DNA from: Rhea pennata
Lineage: Eukaryota; Chordata; Aves; Rheiformes; Rheidae
Reading direction: 5' to 3'
Assembly (NCBI RefSeq): GCF_028389875.1
Contig: NC_084663.1
Location: forward strand, 93,997,765 to 94,061,764
Length of the DNA stretch: 64,000 bases
The notes under the pieces were generated by a model, which was given only the letters and a program-made list of their open reading frames with translations, made no database searches and was not told the DNA's origin. Shown piece after piece: positions 1-14,230 of the stretch (position 1 is its first letter; each line of letters starts with the position of its first letter). Position numbers and translations under genes: made by a program.

Positions 1-2580
1 GTTTTAAACTTCCATAGCCTTTCCCATCAAAGAGTGTCTTCTTGCATAATCAGTATCTATTAAGATTTGCATTAGTATGACACCTCCAGCAATTAGTTGT
101 TGACACATCTGACATACACATGTAAAATGAGACAGAAGTTGAGTGGCATACCTCTTCTTAAACCACTAGTAAGTGTTGGACCTAGGAACAAAACAAGAGT
201 CTTGATTCCAAGTCATTCCAAAGAGTCTTAGGAAACACTCTAACCTGCCAGACTCTTATCTTTGTCATTGCTTTACAAAACATCTACCCAATTAAAAATA
301 CCCTAAGCACTACACAAAAATTTCAAGTTGTATAAATCATCAGTTGATTACTGACTGCTTAGTGAATTCTCTGAATATGTCAAGGTCTCAGTCATTTCCA
401 GAAAATATCTGCTGATGAAAGGCCTCTGGTCTGTCCAAGCTACAAGGACATTCTTATTGCAGTCAATTCAATATGTATCGGTTTTATGCATTTTTCATAC
501 ATTTTTAAATGTGCATCCATATCGGAGGACAGAAACATTTTCTAAATAAAAAGAAAAAAAATGAACAAAATTATGTATGAGGTTGGCAGAAAGTTCATTT
601 GACCGTATGAGATAGGCAGCGAGCTCCACTGTTTGAGCTTTGGTTCACTGCTGTACCGAACGCTGCAGGTAGAGTTTGGGTTCCAGGCAAGTCAGTTGTG
701 AAGCTATGGTCTGACTCAGTGCTATTAAACACTCATTTGGAACAAGAACTGATTTGGGAGGGGGGAGGAGGAGGCTGCTTTGACCAAGAGAAGTGTTTTC
801 AAAGCTGTTCACAGAAAGATTTTGATGTTTGCTGATCCTGCAAAACAATGATTCTTTTTTTAAAAAAAAACTCAAAATTCAGAAAGGGGAAAAAAAGGTT
901 ACAAAAATATTTTGTGAAAAACAATTTATCTTCTTTCATTAGGACAAAGTTGCACTCACTCTGCTTTTACAGTCCCCCAAGCCAGGATAGTTAACCACTT
1001 TTTGGTTTATTTTTATTTCTAGGGTAGCAAAGGCTAAAGGAAACCTATGACTTGAAGGAAGCTTTCAGAAGCTATAAAGTGTTTCAGTAAGTTCTACTGC
1101 ACTGTTTATGTAGAAAAAAACATGAAACAAACATTGCCAAGTATTTAATGAAAATCCCTTACATTACTGAAGCCTCTCTCCTTATCAATGTGCTTTCAGA
1201 AACTGGACACACCTGTCTCAGATGACATAATCATATTGTAACTGAAAACACTGATAAATGGTGGCTCCAAAAAAGCCATCAGCTCTGTCTTCAGTGAGGT
1301 GATGGTTTTAGAACATGTCAGCTCACATTTCTGAAAGTCAGTTTGCAATAAATTGTGTACTAGACAGATACACATTATCTAGACAGAATCATAGATGATT
1401 TGTTTCAGAAGAATTTTCAGAAACAACCAGCACTGTTTCAACCTCCTCATTTTATATAAATAACTCCAGATACATTTACACATACTCATATACACAGGGC
1501 AAGAGTATTCTCACTGTACACTGCCAGAAAGGGTAAAGCAGCTTCCTGGTAACTCTAAGTCACCCCACAACATATATGTATATAATAAATCTATTATGAG
1601 ATACAGATTTAGCCAGCCAGGAGCCCCACATCACAGACACTCCAACTTAGCTTTCCACAGAGGAGTCAATGGCATTGCTCACATTCAGAGTTGTTAGGAG
1701 GCTTTTTGTCTTGAGCTTTTCCAGTGAGTAGGCAAGGGTGTTTTCCCGTGACAGTCTATTTTAGGTTCACAAGCCAGCCTGCTCTTTCTATGTCTTATTT
1801 CAAAGCCGTGTCAGCAAATTCCTCATCCCAGCCTCTACAGTCCAAAGGTTAGTCCTGCCAACCTTCCCAGGTACGACAGATGCTCACCGAAAGCTTTTAT
1901 AATCTTACGGATATAAAGCCCATTAAAAATGCAGGTATTTTTCCAATATAAAAATGGGCTTTAGAACTTCTAATGGAGCTAAAATAAGCAGCAGGTCTGA
2001 CTGCTGACTTGGCGCTTTTCCCTTTGCCAGACCTCTGGTCTCTACAGGAGATCGGTGCATCTCTTCAGTCTCTGGAGAGGCCCCCTCATTTTCTCTCACA
2101 GGAGCTGAGTACGGTGCTTGTACTCTGCTTGTGCTAAGATGCTGCATGAGCAGCTACATCCCAGTATCAGTTTTCTGTTTCTCCCTAGCTCTCTCTTGGC
2201 AACTGTCCCTTTCCTCAAGCAGAGCTAGCTAAGTGGCAAGCAGCTCTCAGGATGGATCTCCACACCTACACAAAACCCCACAGGAAACAGCCTGCATTTG
2301 GTGTGAATTCAAGGTGAACCGTGCATAGAGCTGTTTGTAAGATGATGTAGGAAGAGAGGGCTTTGGTGATTGCTTTCATCATTGTTTTCCTACCAGACTT
2401 TCTGTTTCACACTGGTGCTGCTGCCCTATTTATTTCTGCTACTTTCCTTTTCCCTCTCCTTTTAGTCAGGCCTATTTCATTTAAACTCTTTCTTATTTTT
2501 AGCTCCAACTCTCCCTGCACTGTGCTTTTCCCAGGCAACAGTAAACATATAAACAAGTCTTAGAGCCAGACCCTGAGCTC
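1..2580. other. Non-coding DNA, no gene seen
   Basis: AT-rich unique sequence. The few open frames are under 80 codons, lack recognisable domains and are interleaved on both strands, as expected by chance. Short A runs occur near 545-560 and 860-870. I see no young repeat, RNA gene or splice-supported exon. Confidence 0.6.
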
Positions 2581-2589
2581 CTGTCTCCA

Positions 2590-3065
2590 TCCTCGCTGCT
2601 CAGTCCCCTGAGCGAGCCCCCGCGCTCTTCGGGCCGGCCCGGCTTTCCCGCGTGAGGCAGTGGGGTGCTCGAGAGCACGGCTGGGCAAGGGGGGAGCGAG
2701 AAGCATGGCGGGACCTGCACCCGCAGCCTCCTCACCGCTCGGACATGGGCCAGGAGTAGCTGCTCAACCTCAAACCAGGCTGGCTGCCTTCAGTCCTCAT
2801 GTCCTGCGTGGCTGCACCGGCCAACGTACGCTGTCTTCTCCCGGGCTCCGAGAGGCCAGGACCAGCCTGCTGCACCTGCTGAGTAGCAGGCAGAGCTCCC
2901 CACGGGTCCTGCGACGCAAGGTTACGCTCCTTCAGCCTTTGGGTGGGCAAACCGCTGAACCCAGCAGAGGGAGGTGAAAGCTGCAGCGTGGCCCTGGGTG
3001 AGCTGGGATCGGCACGGACACGGACACGCACCCTGCCAGGAGCAGAAGGCCGAGCCAAAGGTAAA
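2590..3065. promoter_or_regulatory. CpG-rich block, candidate promoter or CpG island
   Basis: CpG dinucleotides are dense here, roughly 16 in the first 160 bases by eye, in a window that is otherwise poor in CpG. The 10-bp palindrome GGGCCGGCCC is at 2631-2640 and the inverted repeat GTGCTC-GA-GAGCAC at 2666-2679. A short hexamer run built on GGACAC is near 3013-3027. A plausible plus-strand splice donor (AAAG|GTAAAC) falls at 3060/3061, so a first exon reading rightward is possible. Open frames in the block on both strands (for example 2660-2977 plus, 2732-3085 minus) are what GC-rich DNA gives by chance, and none has a recognisable domain. Unmethylated CpG-rich DNA of this size in birds often marks a promoter, but which transcript it would serve cannot be told. 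Confidence 0.4.
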
Positions 3066-3089
3066 CCCAGCCCTCCAAAGAGCATGGCT

Positions 3090-6000
3090 AAAAGCCGATC
3101 ATTCCTGATGTGGGGAAGTCTTGCTCTCAGACTTTAGCCACGTATAAATCAGCTCGTCTGTACTAAAGCAGCGAACCCTGCAGCAACCCACGTCCTGTAC
3201 CAATGTTATTGATTAATGAAACTACAAACCTGTAAACAATACTCAGAGGGAAGGATGGCTGGGCAGGGTATCGCAAGAGGAATCATGGTGTGTGTGCCAG
3301 CTGCATGAAATGTGAACTCACCTACCTCAGCCGAGCCAGAAGCAGGAGTCAGCGGTGAGCACTTCTCCGCAGCAATCGGCTTCACCACTTCAGCTCGGTG
3401 CTTGGTGCCTTCTTCAAGAAGTCCTACATGGAAGAAAGGAGAAACAAAACTAGTCAGATATTAAACCACATTCTCCAGATGAGAATAGCAGTTGCTTCTT
3501 TAATGAAACCTCTCCAGGGAAACCATTCTGAGTTAGCCAGAGAAGCTGGCAGGACCCCTCCTTACCCTCCTACACCTGCTAGTGCTTGACCCTCCCTTTT
3601 CTTATGCATTCTTAAAAAAAAAAGGAAAAGGAGAGAGCAACTGAGAAACACGAGAAGCCAGCAGAGCATGTCCCAGGCAATGGCCCGTTGTTCTGTTCTT
3701 CACATTGGACTTAGTGGAAAACAAACCGAGGGCTGAAGATACACCCAGCCAATAGTAAATCTAAATACGTTCGCTCCCCTTCATGCTCCTCAAACCACTT
3801 AGTGGTTTATGGTAGTTTTAGATTTGTGTGAGATGTAACTCCGTAAAGCAGTGCTACCCCAGGACTCCCAAAGCACATCCATTCCAGCACACTGCTCTCC
3901 AGCTCCCTAACATTTCTGAGCCTGTGAAAAATTTAGGTGTATACTTAAGAATATCCAGGCATATATGAGCCTACAGAGATGCAATTACAGAGCAGAGATC
4001 ATTTCGATCAGGCAGCTCTAGATTTACCACTGGTCAAGTTGTTATCATGAACAGACCATAACAAATTCTCAGCTTGGTGACATCAAGTCACCGCAGTGGA
4101 CATACCTCACCAGAAGCAATCTCAAAGTCTCTGGGCCTTATTCACCACCCAGGGATGCTCCTCTGATTTCAAGAAAAATATGAACATGACTGAAAACTAG
4201 GAAGTTACAATCTTCTCAATAAAAAGTTTTGGTTTTTGGGTGGTGAAGCACCATGTATTTTAATACTGCTCTATAGGTAATGAGTCAAAGCTTAGTGCCT
4301 TGGAGCCAGGAGGAATCTGGAACCCAGGGAGCTGCACAAGAGGAATTCTGCTTAGTCTTAAACTATAGTAGTTTGTGTATTGTGGAGTGCTAAGAGGGCA
4401 ATGATACAAGTTTAAGAGACCATTTTTCAGACTGCCCCTTGCTCTAAAGCAGCCACAGCAAAACTCATGGGCAGCACTAACTACAGCAGTAAGGCTTAAT
4501 AAATAGCAAGTATAGTCTGTGTGACTTTTTTTCAGGTTTTTTTTTTATTATTTTCTCAGGAATATTTTACAAGAATCTTTTTTAAACCTCTAACACCTGC
4601 TGAGATTAAAAGCGAATGTTCTGGAACACATGAAAGACTTGAGCAGAAACTTTTCCACTTTGAAGTAGAACTGCACAGATGAAGTTTCAAAACAACTTTG
4701 CCTTGCACCTGACAGCGTTCTCACCTTCAGCTTGTTCAAGTCCACCGAATACAATGAACTGGCATGGATAAAACATTTCCCAGAAAAGGAAAGGCAAGAA
4801 AATGAAAAGTCAGGAGCAACAAAGTTGGTCAATTCTGGTTTTGCTGTAATTCTACCAACTTTACATCAAATTAGACTGTCTGGGGCTCCAGTTCCCAGCC
4901 CAGCAGAATTGTGCAAACCATTTTCATTAGCAATGAATATTCATATGCCAGACCAATACACTAAGCTAGAGTAGCTGAGAGGGAGACACACAGCCTGAGC
5001 TGATAGTACACAACCATAAAATGCAGCAGGTTGACAACAGGACAGACAGCAAGGGAAAGGTGATGTCTTGAACTGCTGCAGCCCTGAGAGAGAAACTCAA
5101 GAGCAGGGTTGGGGAGCTGCTGCCCCAACTCCTACAGTTACAGCTATGATAAAACAAAAGGGAAAAATCGGAGAACCGTGTTCCTGCACATACTTCTAGG
5201 CCTCACCTTTTGGCTCAAAACTTACTGATTTTAAAAGGTTATTTTTCCAAATGCAAATCAGAGATAGAAGCAGCACCATGTACTGACAATAATGAATTTC
5301 AGCCTCTATTTTTTTCTAAGAAAGGCAAACACTCCTGAAGGAAGGAGCCTTTCCACATCAAAACTGTCACAAACCCTATTTTTTCACTGAAAAAGCTATC
5401 CTAAGTCAGAAATTTTCCAACTGGACTTATTCAGCCAAACCCATTGAAAGTCGATTTTTTCCCAGTGCCTTTGGCCAGAAAGCACAATGTAGCATAAAAA
5501 AACAGTTCTTCAAGACAGCCTTTAAATTTATGTTATCAAGATCATATTGAGGAGATGACTATTCTTCCTGGAAAGTGCATCTGTGGTCTCTTGACTGCAG
5601 TGGTCTCCAAGTTATGCATTTGTTCCCAGTTCATTACTCTTGCTAAAATCATTTCAAATACTGTGTAACATCAGATGCAGCCTTACAAAGGTTTTAAAAA
5701 TGTACACCACCTCCCATGAAAAAGGCCTGTCTCAATCAAATCGAAAGGATAAATAACATACGTGCAAATGGAAGAAAAAAGGAAAAGGGAGCTCTGCAAT
5801 GAAAAGCGTATCGATAACATCGTACCTTGAGCAAATCATTTTAAATCTGAATGTTGGAGAGCGACTCTGCCCTTGGCTGCCTGGCTCTGTCCTGGCGGCC
5901 CATGCAGGGCATCAGTCCTGCCTGGTATTCAGCTTGCAGGAGCCAGGGAGCAAGGACTCTGTGCGCAGAGCATCTCGTCTAAGCAGCTGCAGCTCCTGGT

Positions 6001-9000
6001 GAAACAAGGGGAGGCCCAGATCTCAGAGAAGCAACTGTTATTTTAAAAATACAAGCATCAAAAGAAAAAAAAAATACCAAATTACAAGAGCATCAAGGAG
6101 AAGGGCTTGAAGTAAAAATGATTCAAGCTTAACTCATGTACAAAATGGAGTCTGAAAATAGGGAGCAAGAAATATCCAGCAAATTAGATCTTACCACAGC
6201 AGGAATCAGATATCAAAACTACTGAAAAACAAAGGTTTTGAGAATGAGGGGAATGAAATTATAAAAAGTTAGGTTAAACCTTCAGTTTTAGGTCTCACTT
6301 AAAGGATAGTATTTCCTGCAACATGAAGTTGAAAAACTCCCATTTAGATCAATCTGGCATTAGTTTGGAGGGAAAGTAAACCACCAGCTGCATCGCCAGG
6401 GCAGTATGGGTGTCTGTCAATAGGAGGGCTCCTATCCAAGTACACGCCAGATAGTTTGTAAGGCTAAAAGACATCCCAGATCAACATGGCTTCTCTTCCT
6501 GGTCTGTATTTCCAAGCAGAAAATATAGATCTCTGAGTCCCAAATACTAGTCTGCTTTTTCTTTTCCAACCCCTTTTCTCTGACACTTTGCTTACGGCTT
6601 CCTGCACATACATCATGCTAACACAATAACTTGTTTTGACGGTGTGTTGCAAGATTATTTCCATACAGTTTAAAGCAAATGCTAGAGAACACAACTCTCA
6701 TTTCAGCAGTCATTTGGCAAGAAGAGAGGTGTATTTGAGGATGGATGGCTTCTTTTTTTGTCCCCCAACAAGATTAGAGTGTGGATAACTTCTTCTACTG
6801 CTCCCAACTACCCTGGTTATTTATCAACTTAGGACAGCAGTTCAAGCCTCGTGACCAGAATCTGTCTCTTTTCTGTATTTCAAAGGCTGCCATTCTGGCA
6901 TTAGAGCTGCACCAAAACTGGAACCACTTATGTATAGCTTCCACCCTGAGTTAGTTGTAACAACATGCTCTTCCGAAGAGTCTAGTATGTCAGAGCCGAG
7001 AAAGCAAAGATCAAATGGAATAAACAGTTCTATTCTCAAGCTGACATTGCTGGAACATATTTTTGCATACTGTCTATACATATAAAGAATTACTTTTACT
7101 GTCAGCTTGACTTCTAGCTTTTTATCTCAAAAGCAGAAGTACAGATACAGTTCTAAAAAGAGAGAGACACACACAGATTTATGGCAGTCTGCTAAAAATC
7201 AAACTGACTCAAGCAACGTGCACAGTTTAATCTGCAAGGAGGTATTCTCAAGGAAAAGTCTCTCCCCTCTTTGATCAGCGGCTGCAGGTGATGAATGCTC
7301 TGGCACTGCCTAACACAGCAGGTTCTTGGAGTCTATTTACTGTGCAGCCAAGCAGAGCCAGCTCAAGGCTTTCCATCAGCGTAGACAAAATCCACTTCTG
7401 ATGTCCAGGGATGAGAGGCCAGGGACAAGCTGCTCCAGCTGCAGGAAGGGGAAAGGGAAGGACGTGGGGCGAAGAGCTGTGGGTCTGGAAGCTGCAGCGG
7501 ACAAGGCCGCTGCGGCACGACGGGGCAGGCCAGTGCTCACACCTCCCTAGCACTGGCAGCAGCAGCCTGGCTTGCAGGGCTTTGGCACGGCAAAAGCAAA
7601 GGCCGTTTTACTGCCTCCTGCAGCCTCCTTACCCTGGCAGCCGCCTACTGCTCTTATGCCTGTCACCAGCCCTGCAGACACGGGCAGATGATGACGACAA
7701 AGCAGATGGGTTTCAACAACCCTTGGAGGTCATTCATGTCCCAGGGCCCAGGTGATATCTGTATGGCATCCTTATGCATCTCCTTGGTGCCCTTAAATGC
7801 AGCAGGACAGACCACGGAAGCAAGGATTACCTGAGAGTGAGTCACCTCGCACTGTAACCGTTTAGTCCTAAACATTTTATGTTCTTAACTTTCAGTAAAC
7901 GTTATCCATGCCTAAATGGTATTGTGCCATTTTATTAATAGCTAAAAATCAGCTGGAAAACCAATATTCTTTCCAGTGATAAACTCAAGTGATGAAACCT
8001 TTATTCACAATTGTATGGCTAAAAGAAAAATCCCATTTCAAGCTTATGCTTTTGGTTTGACGCAAAACAAAATAATGCTTTTTGTTTCATTTCAGCTTAC
8101 GTAAAACACAGCTCTGGGTTTGTTTTCATTCAAAATAATGAAAACAGAAGACTATTTTAAGACAAAGCAAGATGAAAATCACCAGTTCACTTCCAGATAT
8201 TGATTTAAACAGAAAATTTGCAGGTAGCTTTTCTGAAAGGAAAACCCAGCTTTTTATTCAAAGCCAACATCCTTCTGTGAAATTTTTTACTGCTACTGTG
8301 CCAGTAGTAGAACAAGCTACAGGACTCTGCAGCTCTGAAATCACCCCCAGAGGGGCCTTCTCCACCCTTGCTACACACACACTTCCTCCAATCCTTCACC
8401 TCCTCTAAACAAGACTCCCATGGTGGGGGGGAATAGTACTAAATACAAAACAGCAAAATATAAATACAAAGGTGCATCACAGATAACTGTTCCCCATGAA
8501 CTGCTTAAGTAAAACCACATTTTTACGTGTTTAAAGGAAGCAGGAAGCCTCTGCAACGTTTAGAGCTTTGGGCAGGTGTATTTTGTCCATTGTCAGGTTG
8601 CATCTGAAGGTAGGAAAAGAGATGAAAAACAATCAGTGACCAAGGTTGCCAAAACTTGTGTCCTTTTAACTAAACATGAACACAGAAATCAGAGAAGTAG
8701 ATAACTTGGATACCCTTGAGAGATGCAGATTGGGAGCACTTTTATTCTTTTTTTTTAATTTAACAGCTTCCAACTAAACTGTAATTGTAAACATTTTTGC
8801 TGGAAAAAATTGCATACAGGAGCCCATCTGGATTTGTTGATTGAATTTTGGGCTTCATCCACCACCACTGAAACTGAGAAGAGCTTTGCCATTAATATTC
8901 TCTATGGGTTGAGCAAGCCCCAATATTCTCTGAAATCTGTTTAAAGATGAAGAACTACCTAAAGAGCCATTTCAGCTTAATTTCGATATTGTAAATGAAC

Positions 9001-11789
9001 ATACATTAAAAAAAAAAAAAATGTCTCCAAAAACCCTACTTTAATCCCCCCCAAGACTTGTACTTTTTCATGAGCTAAACTGAAAGCTGTTTGGCGAAAG
9101 AGGTAGGTGTGGAGATGACTCCAACTCTCCCTCTGATGCAACCACAGGGCTGGAGCATATGTGACACTGATGAGAAAGACCAACTAACCTGCAGCAGGCA
9201 GGAGCCCTGGCTGTGGTGGGAGCCCCTGGCTGTACTGAAGCAACCCTCCTCCCACGAGATTACCCTGTTTACGAGGGGACAGATGCTGAAAGAGAAGCAA
9301 GGAGACTCCTTCCAAGTCTCCTAGATTTCAAAGGCAGAAGGAGGGCCCTGATCCTGCTCTCCATGGTACAGCAGGGCTTCCCCAGCAAGGGAGAGCACGA
9401 GAGGCAGCATCTGCAGGTAGTAAGGAAACAGTGCAGGACTGGCTGCAGCTGCCTTGTGCTGCTTCCCCTACAGGAAAGACGTCTCCACCTCAGCTAATCC
9501 CTTTAGGCAGCCCTTATAGTCAAGGGCACGGGAAAGAAGTCCTTTACAAAGCGATTCAGCTGACTAGTTCGAGAGATCTACTTCAGAAAAAGACAAAACG
9601 AACCACTGAGGTAGCTATTGTTCTCCACTGAACATGCCGAGTCAAGGTGACCTGCTCAGATTGCAGGCACCTGCACTGGCTCAGATGGACCACGCTTAAA
9701 AGCAACTGATACAGTAAAGCAGCAGCACGCACAGTAAACCTTTCTGTTCCCCTCCTTTTAATAAGGAGCACCGTAAACTGCCGTGAAGTTAACAATTACC
9801 CCCCACCTAGTGGTGGGATTGCATTTTTAAAATGTCCCTCCCGTTTTCAGCAACTGCACTGAAAATAGCACCACCTTTCAGAGAGATGCCCAAAATGTAT
9901 GGCTGCGAGTACAGCAAGTGCCACAGACTAGGTCTCAGAAACTGGAATGAGTCCCTGTGGCTTCCAATCATCTGCTGTAACGCTACTTGTCCTTTGCAAA
10001 AAGGTTAAAGCCTACAAAAAATAGATATACCATAGTCGGCATTACTTTCTTATTTAGAGACTGGCTACTAGCAATTGCCTCTTTATGACTATTGCTTTTG
10101 ATTATTTCTAGCTCCTTTAGAGTGCCAAGCACTCTAGTGCAAAAGGAGGGCACATCCTGCTTGATTTTGGGGGTGTTCTTAGTGATTTGTTAGACTGGAG
10201 CTTTCAAAAGAATAAGTTTGTTCGTACAAGAAGGAAAAGTTCCCAACGTTAATTTCCTAAGCAAATGTGCCTGCCATATATACCCTTTTGTACTGGCTCT
10301 ATGCTCCATGCACTTTCTTTCTGGCTATTAAATACCAATTGATTCAAGTGCATTTAACCATCTGTGGCCCTAGGTAAAGTTCTCTCAAGTCACTAGTCTG
10401 AACTGAAAGACTGAAAGATTGAAAGACCAATCACACACATCTGAGAATTTGCAGAGCACAGAAACCAAAAAATACATCTCATGCAGACCATAAGCAATAC
10501 TTGGAAAAGCCTATTACAAGGCTGAACATCTAAAACTAAAGATAATACAGATTTCAGACAATTCATTGTGGGTGGAAATGAGGCCTGATGAGCCAAAAAA
10601 ATACTTTTAATTACCTACCTTTCCTTCCTGGCTCCCCACAGTGCTCAGTACATTACTGTAAACACATATGCTCACAGCTAACTGCTTAGCTTCCCCGTGG
10701 GTATGCACCAAGAGATAAGTCCCAATACACCATATAGCTAAGTATTTTCAAGATGCAATCAGATAAATAGACATCTAGCCTAATAACATTTTAGCTGGTC
10801 AAAATACAATTCAAGTATTCTCCAGTAAAGCTATATAATTCTTGCTGTCAGTTTTGCAACCATTATGCATTTGTTCTCCTAACTCTTTTCTATTTTCTTG
10901 TTCCTTGCCTAAAAAAAGATCTTTGCAAACAAATACAACTGGCCCAAAATTTATTCTCCCTCACTGACTCCAGATCCAACCGGGACATAGGTTTTCCAGC
11001 TCTCCTATTTGCATATTCTTCTGCTGCTCTCCTGTTTGCTAAGCAAGTCCTGGGAAGCCAGGAGGAGAAAGAGTTTTCCCATGAAAATTAAATCAGTTTT
11101 CTCTCTTTTCTTTGCCTCATGTGAGAGAAGATTCCAACATTTTACACAATATAGAAACAAACTATTTATGTGGCAGGTCAGAAAATGTGCTGTCGTACCA
11201 CAACTGATGGGGTTTTTTAAATCTGGTATCCAATTACTTTCATACTTTTTGGCTTTTCACCCAATGGCATGATTCCATTCCATCAACTTCTGTGCTGACA
11301 GACTTTCATTAATCTAGTTTCAAAATAAATAGATGCAAAAGAAGTCTCTGATCCTGGGCACAAAATTGCCTTTGCCAGGAGTTAAATTCAAAATCAGAGC
11401 GAACAAAGGAGGCAGCTGCTCCCGTGCTTCTTACGCCAACAATAATAAACACTTAAAATGAAACTAATTCTACCCGAAACAAGCAGAAGCCACCAGATCC
11501 TCAGCCTAAAACAATCAGTGGAACTGAAAGTATTACGTTAGCTGGCAAGTTTTGCTTCACCCTCACCTTGAATTACTGTCCTTTTATCCCCAAGACCTGG
11601 GAATCCTTACAGAAGTAAAGATTGCAAATGCCTGTATCAACATCTGCCTGAAGCCTCATCTTCCCACAGATTACAGCTAGCAACGTTCCCCCTGTACAGC
11701 TCAAAGCCAGTGGGATGCAGGGAAGACCTCACTCTCACATATTCCTCCACGCCTCCTTCGGAAAGTTTATTGTGGCTTTGCTCTTTAAT

Positions 11790-11790
<1 letters not shown>
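3090..11790. other. Non-coding DNA, no gene seen
   Basis: Mostly unique sequence. A 17-bp perfect odd palindrome lies at 3792-3808 (AAACCACT-T-AGTGGTTT), with two inverted RUNX-like cores. GC rises at about 7400-7640 and 9180-9480, where open frames of about 90-115 codons occur without recognisable domains. A hairpin at 10112-10148 is listed separately. No repeat element was recognised. Confidence 0.5.
10112..10148. repeat. Inverted repeat / hairpin
   Basis: An 8-bp perfect stem TAGAGTGC (10118-10125) pairs with GCACTCTA (10129-10136) across a 3-base loop, CAA. A further 6-bp stem, CTCCTT (10112-10117) with AAGGAG (10143-10148), sits outside it with a 6-base bulge on one side. The fold is visible directly. 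No function is known, and it is short for a microRNA precursor. Confidence 0.7.

Positions 11791-11826
<36 letters not shown>
11791..11826 (+). repeat. Poly(A) tract, 36 A
   Basis: An uninterrupted run of A. The sequence just upstream does not match a SINE, LINE or gene I recognise, and no target-site duplication is obvious. It may be the tail of an old retrocopy whose body has decayed, or a grown mononucleotide repeat. Confidence 0.95.
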
Positions 11827-11829
<3 letters not shown>

Positions 11830-14230
11830 GCAGCAAAAGTCTGGCATTTGTCACAGACCTAATGGGCATCAGAAGCAGGAGAAGTTAGTGAAAGAAAAGG
11901 CCAAGGGTACGTGGAGAGATCAGTGTAGCAAACCCCACACTAGCTGGCAGGATCATATAAGCCTGTCCTTAAAGGGCACATCTGAATTTCTCCCTTATGG
12001 GTTTTCAATACCCCTTTCAGTGCAGACATTTCTTTCAGCCGAACTGTCAGCCCCAAACTATTCTGATTTCAGCCTACAGCTTGGCTTTAATGGGATGCAC
12101 TTTGGGGACTGGCAGCCTGTCTGCAACGTGGTAAACAACAGAGCACCAGGCACCAGGATCTGGCATAGGCTCCTGCAAATGTGTTGCCAGGTGAACATGT
12201 GTGCATACAGCTCTGTGACAGCAAGGCATTCACTGGCAAGTGGCTAGATTTAACTTGAACAGGCAAGAATTAATTATTTATTTTTCAATTGAAAATGAAA
12301 TTTCGCAGACATTCTCAATTATGCTTGGACGTTCCTGCACAAGGAAACAGAGAGAAACGCTAGGTTTTCCAGTCACCAGCAATTAATTTGCTACTTGCTT
12401 AGCCTGTAGCTTCAGGAACAGGATGGCACCAGGTAGCATTTTACTATTGCCAGTACCATACTTGGCTTTTGGACTGTGCTCTGGATACTGTGCAGTTAAC
12501 TGCAAAGGAGATGTCTCTACACCAGAGGGATGGCATAGGCAGATCACTGTCCAAGCCCAATGAGATATAGCTGTCCTGGGGGGGGGGGGGAACAGCCATA
12601 CCCAATTCAGCACAGAAAGAAGCTCTGCAAGAAGGAGTCAACAAAAAGGGTTTTTTCACCAAAAAGTCTTCAGGGAACCCAAAAATAGTCATAGGATCCC
12701 AAAACTGGGATCTTGATTAAGCATTCAGATACTGCTAAAACTCACTGCCTGAATTATTTGTGCTCTAATGCTCAAAGCCATCAGACAAGATGGCTTTGCC
12801 GTTACAGAAGTTGAACTTTAACTTCTGGAGATCCTTGTGTTTCAGAGAGTAACCTCTGGAGCATTTAGGGTGCTCCCCTCTGCAGAGGAAAGAGTGAGCA
12901 TCATTTGGAGTCAATGCTTGGTGATGTCTCCGCGGGCTTTGACTATAAAGGCCTTACCCCAAGCTGCTGTTTCAAAACTACAGAGACTAATTGAAAGGGA
13001 AGGAAACTGAACCAATGCAAATATTCTCCACTCCAACCTTTCAGATAACCCATGGTCATGGTTAAGTCTCCTCAAAGCACAGGATGCTTATTACCTCAGG
13101 AGAGCCCAATGACACCACTCTTTTCTCCACGTTTCTCCTCCTCTGCAAACAAAAGCATTACTAAGCACACAACGCAGCTGGCAGCAAAGCCCACTCTTTT
13201 CTTCACTAACTTGCAGCATGCTCATGAACTCCCTTGCCCACAAACCCTTTTCTTCCTATGCGCTTCACACAAACCCTGCCCTACACACACTGTCCCTTCA
13301 CTTGGCTAACATTTCCCCTCCAACCACGTGGCGTCACAGACATTTTTCCCCCACGTATTTCTTCCCTTACCACATCTTTCACATCATGAAGAAATAACAT
13401 TTCCTGGCCACAAGACTGCTGTGCTCTTTAATAAGATGTGCTTTCACTTGTAAGACCCAGACAACTCTTCTTAGGCCATTTCTGTCACAGAAACAAATCC
13501 CTGCAAACATTATAGCCACTCCACACCAAGCTCCTGCCTTTGGATTGCAGCTCTGTGATTTTAGAAAACAAGCAGATGGGCATACTCCGAGTAAACCGCA
13601 GTGATGAAACTAAAATCCTCCACCGATCAGCAGAAAAGAAATGAGGCAGAAATAGCAATAGGAACAGGTCTGGAACATGACTTGGAGAAAGCATTCCCTA
13701 AATGAAAAATATCAGCCTCCATGAAAATATGAGGCCCATAAGAAGGCAGAAATAACTAGGGTTCTTCTACCAAAATTGTCTGTGATGTCCAGTGACTGGT
13801 CCAAGGACTACTAATTCTGCTCCTAGGGCTGAATAGGGCTCCTGTAGCAGAGTCGTTCCCCTCGTATTGCCGATGGGAAATGGAAGAGGAAGGCAGGAGT
13901 GACGCTGTGCTGTAAACCTATAATGGAGGTGGACCTTCACACCAGCCACCGCAACACAGATATCCACCATGGTCCTTCAGTGTATGTGTCCATACAGTCA
14001 TTTCATATTCAGACCTGACTGATAACACCAATTGTTTTCACACTGGCCACCATAAAACAAGCTGTGACTATCAGATATTGTCACTCAGTGTGAAATTTAG
14101 GGGAAAGACTAGACAATGAAGAGTTTTGTTGGCAACTCCTAAGCCAAACAGTCTCTTCCAATGAACCCCTGTTGGCCAAAGGATCTGTGCAAGTTCATAC
14201 AACATAAAACATTTAAATGCCAAAAATAAC
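11830..14230. other. Non-coding DNA, no gene seen
   Basis: Unique sequence. A G run of 13 lies at 12578-12590. The open frames (up to 119 codons at 11888-12247 plus) have no recognisable domain and no supporting splice context. Confidence 0.5.

Noticed and set aside
9213..9497. Open frame of 94 codons with a dibasic/GRRR stretch, reminiscent of a peptide precursor
   Set aside because: No signal peptide, no recognised family, and no convincing splice pair; overlapping frames on the same strand are also open, so GC content explains it.
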